Positions 60,301 through 64,000 of a stretch of DNA of 64,000 bases are shown here, piece by piece. Numbering within the stretch: position 1 is the stretch's first letter; every line of letters begins with the position of its first letter. The notes below the pieces were generated by a model that saw only the letters and a list, made by a program, of their open reading frames with translations, was not told the DNA's origin and ran no database searches. The DNA is from Eunapius fragilis. Taxonomy: Eukaryota > Porifera > Demospongiae > Spongillida > Spongillidae. Both the position numbers and the translations under genes were made by a program. The stretch lies in NCBI GenBank assembly GCA_963681505.1, contig OY811971.1, forward strand, positions 3,171,278 to 3,235,277, in the 5' to 3' direction.

Positions 60301-60390
60301 GCCATACTGCAAAGATGGCTTCAAGGAAAGGGAATAAATCGTGTGACTTGGTCAACAGTGGTGACTGTATTACGAAACATTGGAATGTAA
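45335..60390 (+). CDS. Ankyrin-Roc-COR-Death protein (ROCO family), multi-exon host gene
   Basis: Exons seen: 45335-45352, 45737-45840, 46574-46672, 53742-53840, 54061-54159, 55145-55240, 55858-55968, 56545-56631, 56917-57183, 57277-57321, 58097-59633, 60128-60390. Apart from the flawed second exon, the ankyrin and Roc exons join in phase 0; the last intron splits a codon. The order is ~8 ankyrin repeats, Roc GTPase, COR, Death domain: a cytoplasmic signalling scaffold like DAPK1 without its kinase. Family knowledge: Roc binds GTP and COR mediates dimerisation, the ankyrins bind partners, and the Death domain recruits other Death-domain proteins, so an apoptosis or innate-immunity role is plausible. 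A few more ankyrin exons could be hidden in the long introns. The 7.1 kb intron 46673-53741 contains the hAT/Ginger insertion. Confidence 0.85.
45390..45521 (+). repeat. (GT)n/(GC)n microsatellite in the first ROCO intron
   Basis: Pure GT for about 65 bp, then GTGC units. Long His-Thr frames on minus are artefacts. Confidence 0.97.
46037..46085 (+). repeat. (CA)n microsatellite
   Basis: CA repeats with single G and T interruptions. Confidence 0.95.
46574..46672 (+). CDS. ROCO gene ankyrin exon (33 residues)
   Basis: Acceptor ATCAAAG, donor AAA|GTGAGT. It encodes NGSTPLMKAAEGGHVECVRL and onward to RYDK, exactly one 33-residue ankyrin repeat with the TPL(M)xAA...GH...V..LL consensus. Confidence 0.88.
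46673..48510 (+). other. Intronic sequence, no exon recognised
   Basis: It holds a G-rich tract (46859-46872), an (AATA)n-like patch (47418-47435) and, at 47590-47630, a fragment resembling the dispersed repeat (ACGTGGGTCTAGGTACGAGTA). No additional ankyrin exon was found. Confidence 0.4.
48852..49165 (+). pseudogene. hAT transposase fragment (ZMYM/DUF4371 type)
   Basis: Reads SLSLQNCRGQCYDDASSMAS, ..ALYTHCYGHTLNLAVQDAVK, TLDTIEKMTKLIKNPPRRQ: the catalytic-core segment around the second Asp of hAT transposases. N-terminal zinc finger and C-terminal dimerisation region are missing. The Ginger element begins about 55 bp after the last recognisable codon. Confidence 0.8.
49381..50011. other. 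Non-coding part of Ginger, left side
   Basis: Between the subterminal repeats and the protease stop. Short open frames on plus are antisense shadows. No feature is recognised. Confidence 0.4.
50012..50671 (-). CDS. Ulp1/SENP-like (C48) cysteine protease of the first Ginger
   Basis: After an acidic linker with three degenerate repeats (LPEEHVFDASSDELK type), the peptidase reads LNKTQKDILSSTGWLDDKIV, AAQSLLRKQFG, GQDHWLTVST (catalytic His), INIFDCMYS (Asp) and TYDCGLYAIAYAT (Cys in DCG). The C48 family cleaves SUMO-like C-terminal bonds; in transposons it may process element proteins or remove SUMO from host factors (inference). It stops soon after the Cys motif, so the C-terminal extension with the PHD finger seen in the second copy is missing. 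Confidence 0.85.
   Translation of the reverse strand: MFLHIITSLITGILKKLPQEEHVFHTPTELSNEHELDAPIDELPEEHVFDASSDELKKRQYDSLWLEVDGIKLNKTQKDILSSTGWLDDKIVNAAQSLLRKQFGLVGLQNTTLGYTLTHDIMRKQFVQILHNGQDHWLTVSTIGLQSSYINIFDCMYSTLSSFCKDQICALLFANDKVVNVQFIDADKQENTYDCGLYAIAYATSVCHGDDVSQMKYNC
50692..51276 (-). CDS. Uncharacterised region conserved in both Gingers
   Basis: An exon 51276-51116 (LLKQLHSPNLMRLWRTGASE, EILYSTEEDDYFD) and an exon from about 51067 to 50700 (PESLDLQGNEFVLSKDLMVY, LWTQYRTF, PLREVYDGDFIIVDDD, FEHCIVEAVDILKYW, MSPLELDEFCSWVF). The second Ginger has the same order at 63470-62930. No known fold is recognised. It lies between integrase and protease, likely as part of the same polyprotein or transcript. 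Confidence 0.65.
51255..52910 (-). pseudogene. Ginger integrase (H2C2-like, rve DDE core, C-terminal domain)
   Basis: Exons on minus: 52910-52736 (YLLDSKYPSGFCKADKLALR, LYYIGRG, donor GTGAGA); about 52690-52305 (ITHEDGHFGVNRTYD, KYYWPGLFMDVKQQV; then TELHPIPVKAQIWCQVGMDL with the first Asp, LTDYFSKWAEAM); about 52246-52113 (GAPEIVITDQGREFVNEL, second Asp, ending HPQ); about 51842-51735 (TNGLTERFNQTLLRNL, Glu); then 51731-51255 (SPYYMLFQKEMRLP, RKGGKMDDRYTGPYCINRHV). The CxxC half of the zinc-binding region is deleted, and a frameshift near 51733 splits core from tail. The family inserts element ends into DNA. This copy is defective, although the DDE residues remain. Confidence 0.85.
53742..56631 (+). 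CDS. ROCO gene: five ankyrin exons
   Basis: Five exons with AG/GTRAG borders, one repeat each. 53742-53840: HSPLFIAARGGHYKIMQMLL. 54061-54159: HSPLIAASTGGYVECVQLLL. 55145-55240: DRTPLIEAAAVSDKCVQLLL, one residue short. 55858-55968: WSALMKAAFCGNNKCVQLLL, extended by four residues (KSVH) to a strong donor. 56545-56631: ITALVLAASNGHVECVRLLL, truncated to 29 residues. Exons match in phase (all 0), which permits loss or gain of repeats without frame damage. Intergenic-like DNA, a (GT)n tract and an inverted repeat sit in the introns. Confidence 0.88.
54197..54336 (+). repeat. (GT)n microsatellite in a ROCO intron
   Basis: About 140 bp of GT with sparse interruptions, immediately after the donor of the 54061-54159 exon. 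Confidence 0.97.
56917..57321 (+). CDS. ROCO gene: last ankyrin half and Roc P-loop exons
   Basis: Exon 56917-57183 starts HDSDNSTNALYAAISANWDN (degenerate ankyrin repeat), passes a Cys-rich linker and ends KVVLCGNSGAGKSTLTK, the Walker A/G1 motif of a Roc GTPase, with donor GTGAGC. Exon 57277-57321 is a 45-nt microexon (AIINLSKPAGPRLLK, switch I region) with TTAAAG and GTGAGA borders. Both are in phase with the next exon at 58097. Confidence 0.85.
57341..57370 (+). repeat. (TA)n microsatellite
   Basis: About 15 TA units in the intron after the microexon. Confidence 0.95.
58097..59633 (+). CDS. ROCO gene: Roc remainder and COR domain
   Basis: From the acceptor ATCTAG: RVFGRQDVALTTGIMSHQVE, then MIIYDLAGRGEYFSSHSACL (DxxG, G3), SSVIVVGTHADIL (G4 THAD form), a helical region, and a COR segment (LNTGIIRKSVLAATFPEY, FQLCRAVDIN, PLLFFPALVNIG). 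The exon ends at IGG with donor GTGAGA (59634). If this intron is retained the frame stops at 59666-59668 after 11 further residues, giving a form without the Death domain. Confidence 0.88.
60128..60390 (+). CDS. ROCO gene: Death-domain terminal exon
   Basis: The acceptor CCCTCCAG joins a split Gly codon to the previous exon. It encodes TPIISELLSFSAS, then AAEIGPRYLKFGTSLLED, ALLEKECEGNTEKINTAILQ, RWLQGKGINRVTWSTVVTVL, RNIGM and TAA. Spacing and residues (IG..Y..FG..LL, EC.GN...N..IL..W, VTW..L...L) fit a Death-domain fold of six helices. It is in frame with and directly downstream of COR. Confidence 0.85.
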
Positions 60391-61020
60391 AATGCAACCG
60401 CAATCATATTATAGCGTAGATTTGACTGGTTTGATTTTTTGTTTTTATTGTTAAAAGTACGTTGTGCATAGTGTAGTCCATCAATGTTGTGTATAGTGAT
60501 TGTCTATATATTTCTTGACTTGGTCTTAATTAAGTTATATGATTTAACCCCTGCTTTCAGCAGTTGATTGATAGTAGCCTACAGACTAACTTTAACACCG
60601 AATCCGCGAGAGTTAATCATTTTCTTTGTAGAAAGCTTTTTTTGAAAATTAGTCGGAAACGTGTTTTGTGCATTATACATATTCCGATAGCCCAACTCTT
60701 GCTGAGTGTTTCTGTGCTATTTTTAACCACGTATCTAGTATACACACTAGCCTGCATTCGTTTGAAGTGACGCGGTTGCAATATGTCGGTAGTCGCGAAT
60801 ACAAATATACACTTTTTAAAGTGCTGTTTTATAATATACTGGGCGCGCCATATCATTACTACCTAACTCATATAGATGGTACAGCACTTTCACGTTCAGG
60901 ATAAGCTCTATTTGCATACAATATCCAAATTCACCCTTGCCCTAACTAGTGTTCCCAGAACATGACCAATTGCAATATAGAAGTGCTACGTCATAAGTCA
61001 ATCATGTCGCTCGCTTGTTC
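60391..61020. other. 3' flank of the ROCO gene, no further gene recognised
   Basis: No canonical AATAAA was seen close to the stop. Short open frames (60564-60904) lack domain or splice support. Confidence 0.35.
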
Positions 61021-61022
61021 CA

Positions 61023-61250
61023 GAGATCATATATTTGAACTCTGGCACCCCTAAGAAGCCAGTGTGTGACAAATGCAATCCTGGGACTAGTTGCACAAAG
61101 TGTTGTACATGCCAACCCCGTACGCGTGGTCGCCCGAAGAAGGCTAGCGCAGTGCAGGAAACACCACATCGGTTAAATCCTGAGCGGCGCGGCGTGCTAC
61201 ATGTACATCACGTTTTGTTGCTGAGCCGGCATCAGAGCTCGATACGATGA
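61023..61250 (+). CDS. Possible exon: Cys-rich, AT-hook-like
   Basis: After TTGTTCCAG the frame reads KKPVCDKCNPGTSCTKCCTC, QPRTRGRPKKASAVQETPHR. The CxxC..CxxCCxC cluster followed by GRPKK suggests a small zinc-binding plus AT-hook segment, a pairing common in chromatin or transposon proteins. It is open to the stop near 61250, but no partner exon is known. Confidence 0.35.
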   Translation, partial: EIIYLNSGTPKKPVCDKCNPGTSCTKCCTCQPRTRGRPKKASAVQETPHRLNPERRGVLHVHHVLLLSRHQSSIR

Positions 61251-61369
61251 ATGAAGGCACCAGCAACTATGCATCATCGCAAGTCTATACATTTGCCAGG
61301 TACTAAAGCTAATGGGTTGCGATGAGCTCCGTGCTGACGTGTACAGTTTCCTTAGTGATGGCTAAGGCT

Positions 61370-61518
61370 TGAAACCTGTTAATTTTGAAAAAAAAAAAAA
61401 ACTAACCAGGTGTAAGAGGTTCTTAAAATTAAAAAAAAACCGGTCGGTTAAGATGATTGTTAAAATAAATAACCGGTCTGTTGAAGTTGTTCGTTTTAAA
61501 ATAGCCGGTTATTGCCGG
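61370..61518 (+). repeat. AACCGGT-type word repeats beside the second Ginger
   Basis: AAACCGGTCGGTTAA, ATAACCGGTCTG, ATAGCCGGTTAT and TGCCGG occur within 80 bp, so several CCGG sites are clustered before the insertion point. A-runs (61387, 61430) flank them. Confidence 0.6.
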
Positions 61519-62044
61519 TGTCAGGTAGAATTAGGGACCCAGAGAACTAGGGACCCCCGTCCCTAAATCTCCGTATAATTGGAGACCCCCGGCCCTAAAT
61601 CTACGAAGATTTGGGTCCCTGTCTCCCTCTTAATTCCACCCAACGAATTAGTTTAATTATAAGCGCATGTTAGTCGGTATTTGAAACGTGTACGTTAGGG
61701 CAGGTGTGTCTCTTGTTGTGACTCATCAGTAACGACGTGGGCACGTGCATGGACTCATAGCTGAATCTGTTTCGACAAATATTCCGAATTGTGATATATT
61801 ATGGTGTTTATAAGCTCTGAGTACACGCTACATGTTTTTCGAACAATATACGCATTTAACTTTAACGGTGTTAACATTCATTCCAGTACAACATACAGAG
61901 AAAACTAAACTAAACATGTTCTCACTGAATTCAACATTTAAATGGGTTCAAGAACAATAGAAATGAAACAGTGTAAATGTTCGATGTACACCCTTTCTGA
62001 ATCTGCCTTGACAATTTTTGCACTTCCAAATATAGTTTGACTTC

Positions 62045-62818
62045 TTACAACTTCACTTTGATATAGATTTGTCGCATTCTATATGAAACCTTTTCTGACA
62101 AGCACAGCATTCTATCATAGCCCTTTTTTCTCTCATTCGACAGTAGCAGTATACTGGAATTGTTTCTTCTCCCAGAGGGTTTCTTTTGCCTCTTTGCATG
62201 CTTGGAAATGTGGTGATCTTTACCCATTTCTAAGCAATTAAGTAGGTGTTTTCTCATCTCCTTGTTGTTGTACTTAATGCTCGATACATCTTCACCCCAG
62301 CATAAACTTGTAGCAAATGCTATAGCATATATTCCACAGTCAAAACTATTACATTGCCTTTCTACATTACTGAATTGCACAGTAATAAATGGTTTATCTG
62401 TGTTCAATAAAGCGCATATTTGATCCTTAGTAAAATTAGAAAGAGGGGAGTGGAGGCTGTCATAAAGACTGATGTGAGATGATTCTAATCCTACTGTTGA
62501 AACTGTCACCCAGTGGTTATCACCATTATGCAGTATTTGTATAAATTCTTTTCTCATGATTTCATATGTCAAACTGTATCCCAATAAGGTATTTTGCAGC
62601 CCAGGAATACTGTAGTGCATTTGGAGCATATACTGTGCTGCATTAACAATGCTGTCATCAAGCCATCCAGTTTCTGATATAAGAATTTCTTTGTGCTTTT
62701 CGGACAAGTTTATCTTACCTATTTTTAACCATGGCTGATTGTCTCCGTGACGTTTTTTTTTCTTTTTGATTACGTAAATGAGGCAATCCTGAAGTAGTAA
62801 CTTTAGCTTGAAGATCAT
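62045..62818 (-). CDS. Ulp1/SENP-like (C48) protease of the second Ginger
   Basis: Reads INLSEKHKEILISETGWLDD, AAQYMLQMHYSIPGLQNTLL, GDNHWVTVSTVG (catalytic His), ISLYDSLHS (Asp) and NSFDCGIYAIAFAT (Cys), followed by a basic stretch (HISKHAKRQKKPSGRR). It is homologous to the first Ginger's protease throughout and extends further. In the C-terminal ~40 codons the annotated frame looks unnatural, whereas a shifted frame encodes a PHD finger (separate entry), so a 1- or 2-base slip near 62180 is likely. Confidence 0.85.
   Translation of the reverse strand: MIFKLKLLLQDCLIYVIKKKKKRHGDNQPWLKIGKINLSEKHKEILISETGWLDDSIVNAAQYMLQMHYSIPGLQNTLLGYSLTYEIMRKEFIQILHNGDNHWVTVSTVGLESSHISLYDSLHSPLSNFTKDQICALLNTDKPFITVQFSNVERQCNSFDCGIYAIAFATSLCWGEDVSSIKYNNKEMRKHLLNCLEMGKDHHISKHAKRQKKPSGRRNNSSILLLSNERKKGYDRMLCLSEKVSYRMRQIYIKVKL
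62053..62185 (-). pseudogene. PHD-type finger in a shifted frame at the protease C-terminus
   Basis: Read from about 62185: KRNPLGEETIPVYCYCRMRE, KRAMIECCACQKRFHIECDK, stop at 62053. CxC...CxxC....HxxC spacing fits the first part of a PHD finger. PHD fingers have been reported in Ginger1 proteins. It is out of frame with the upstream protease by the present sequence. Confidence 0.6.
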
Positions 62819-62841
62819 GGGAATTTAGCATAACTCTGCTT

Positions 62842-63288
62842 TCAGGTATTGCAGATACTGCAGCTGTGTAAGGAGGTAATTAATTGCAGAAAATAAAATT
62901 TCATGCTTATTTCTAAAATATCAGATTTTTTCTTATCAACTCTTCTTTCCCTCACATGATACACCCACTGGCTGAATTCGTCTAAGTTCAATGAAGACAT
63001 CTGTAAATAGTGCTTTTCAAAGATGCTAACAGCATTTATTTTTGCTTTGTCTCCAAATGCATTCCACCATAATCTCAAAATTTCAACTGCCTCAACAAAG
63101 CTGTAATCCAAACCTGAATACTGTCTTTTAAAGTCCTGAAACTGGGCCTCAAGGTCATCATTCACGATTACAAAACTCCCACCACACACTTCGCGTAATG
63201 AAGTTCCTTCATTACATGTGCGATACTGGATCCAAAGAGCAACATTAAGATCTTTGCTTAGTGCAAATTCTCCTTCGTGTAGATCCAA
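62842..63288 (-). CDS. Uncharacterised Ginger region, second copy
   Basis: LDLHEGEFALSKDLNVALWI, QYRTCNEG, LREVCGGSFVIVNDD, YSFVEAVEILRLWW, MSSLNLDEFSQWVYHVRERR. It aligns without large gaps to 51067-50700 of the first Ginger. The last ~25 codons (EISMKFYFLQLI..) run into an intron-like stretch. Function unknown. Confidence 0.65.
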   Translation of the reverse strand: MDLHEGEFALSKDLNVALWIQYRTCNEGTSLREVCGGSFVIVNDDLEAQFQDFKRQYSGLDYSFVEAVEILRLWWNAFGDKAKINAVSIFEKHYLQMSSLNLDEFSQWVYHVRERRVDKKKSDILEISMKFYFLQLITSLHSCSICNT

Positions 63289-63359
63289 ATGTGATGGCTA
63301 CAGTGAAAGGATAAAGCATAATTTACAACACCATTCAAATGCTAGTTATAAAATTTAAA

Positions 63360-63674
63360 TTACATCAAAATCTTCATCTCTTCTGCAGTATGCAATAGTT
63401 CTAAACACCCTGTTCTCCAAAGCCATATCACAGAAGGTGAATGTAATTGTTCCATACATAGATCTAACTTTAATGGTTCATTTAGGACACCTGCACATAC
63501 ATTCCTTTCACTTTTATCACTGGCTCCTTCATTCTCTTCACTTTTAGCATTAACACCTTCATTCTCTTCACCCTTACTACCAATTCCTTCACTCACTTCA
63601 TTTCTAGAATCTGTTTCAGCTTCATCATTGTCATCATTTTTAGCATCTGCTTCTTTATTCATCATTGCATGCAA
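63360..63674 (-). CDS. Acidic linker and conserved QLHSP motif, second Ginger
   Basis: Starts with Asp/Glu/Asn/Lys-rich ~11-residue units (SKGEENEGVNAKSEENEG), then MEQLHSPSVIWLWRTGCLEL, homologous to the QLHSPNLMRLWRTG block of the first Ginger at 51276-51116. It joins integrase and the uncharacterised region. Confidence 0.6.
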   Translation of the reverse strand: MHAMMNKEADAKNDDNDEAETDSRNEVSEGIGSKGEENEGVNAKSEENEGASDKSERNVCAGVLNEPLKLDLCMEQLHSPSVIWLWRTGCLELLHTAEEMKILM

Positions 63675-63706
63675 ATCATTCTGTTCAGATGAACATTTGT
63701 AAACTT

Positions 63707-64000
63707 TTAACCTTTTAATATTAACTTTTGCTTTAAAACTGTTCCTTTCTTATCTTTTAACTCATACAAACCTTTGCCAATATATCTGTTAATATTATAT
63801 GGGCCAAGCCAACGATCATCCATTTTACCGCCTTTGCATTGTTTTCGACGAGTGTACTCTTTCAAGACTTTTGTACCAATCTGCAGTACATTTGGCATGT
63901 GTTTTCAATCATACAATTCCTTCTGTTCTGATTGGGCCAGCAGTATGGATGAACTAGTGGCTTCAAAAAGTTTCTCCCTTGTCTTTAAAAGGGCTTCAAC
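63707..64000 (-). pseudogene. Integrase C-terminal domain, second Ginger (partial)
   Basis: Reads KGGKMDDRWLGPYNINRYIG, KGLYELKDKKG, matching the first copy's RKGGKMDDRYTGPYCINRHV. Upstream, EALLKTREKLFEATSSS and SEQKELYD precede an in-frame TGA at 63905-63907 where the first copy has an Arg codon. The domain binds the target or DNA ends in related integrases. The core lies beyond the window. Confidence 0.7.

Larger units (their letters stand above)
61519..64000 (-). mobile_element. Second Ginger-type transposon, left part (runs off the window)
   Basis: The left end TGTCAGGTAGAATTAGGGAC resembles the first Ginger's terminus, and GGGACC/GTCCCT words follow (61534-61625). It starts immediately after CCGG (61515-61518), as the first one does. 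Minus-strand genes appear in the same order: protease with a PHD finger, conserved region, integrase tail. The far end and its target duplication lie outside the window. Confidence 0.82.

Noticed and set aside
1..64000. Bacterial or viral origin of parts of the window
   Set aside because: Introns, microsatellites and animal-type domains run throughout; the YqaJ and Ulp1 genes are explained by Harbinger and Ginger transposons.

Overview
This is a stretch of nuclear genome from an animal, most likely a marine sponge (demosponge). The genes are split by short GT-AG introns (43-60 bp where I could fix both ends), there is no operon-like packing, and dinucleotide microsatellites and transposon debris are everywhere. 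The two host-type genes (ankyrin-Roc-COR-Death; beta-helix repeats joined to a multi-pass membrane domain) are of kinds I associate with sponge gene sets. That assignment is inference; nothing here names a species.

Layout. 0-4.4 kb: a ~0.3-0.4 kb tandem duplication, one unit of which holds a 2.86 kb hAT-like transposon (990-3850) with a DUF4371/hAT-C transposase on the minus strand. 4.9-7.3 kb: a decayed MULE/ZSWIM-like gene with SWIM and PHD-like fingers. 8.5-10.15 kb: two 3' fragments of a LINE whose C-terminus looks like a restriction-like endonuclease, then a Lys/Arg-rich repeat exon. 11.2-13.9 kb: a ~200 bp tandem array, a BED/hAT-C remnant and a GGTCCG-rich element. 15.3-19.4 kb: a secreted/membrane beta-helix repeat gene broken by one 2-bp slip. 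19.7-22.4 kb: duplicated palindromic MITEs, a Lys/Arg-rich repeat exon and a LINE stub. 24.8-28.2 kb: a ~160 bp tandem array. 28.96-31.08 kb: a multi-exon minus-strand gene of unknown function. 31.8-35.2 kb: a hAT-type MITE and a decayed EnSpm/CACTA transposase.

35.9-41.9 kb is the richest mobile locus: an ISL2EU-type Harbinger pair, with a YqaJ nuclease/SWIM/PHD gene on plus and a THAP/HTH/DDE_4 transposase on minus, converging tail to tail. Three later insertions cut these genes. One is a 750 bp hAT derivative with an exact 8 bp target duplication. One is a 639 bp fold-back element with a 3 bp TAG duplication. The third is a ~0.5 kb segment containing an inverted repeat. For the first two, removing the element and one target copy rejoins the host reading frame.

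45.3-60.4 kb holds one large host gene, ankyrin repeats - Roc GTPase - COR - Death domain, with about one ankyrin repeat per exon. It is a cytoplasmic signalling architecture like DAPK without the kinase. Its largest intron is swollen by a hAT fragment that was itself entered by a complete Ginger-type DNA transposon (49221-53056, TGTCAC termini, CCGG target duplication) carrying an integrase and an Ulp1-like protease. A second Ginger-type element starts at 61519, again directly after CCGG, and runs off the end of the window. Both Gingers share an uncharacterised region between integrase and protease. Most transposon genes here carry stops or frameshifts, so the window reads as layered, mostly dead insertions around two host genes.
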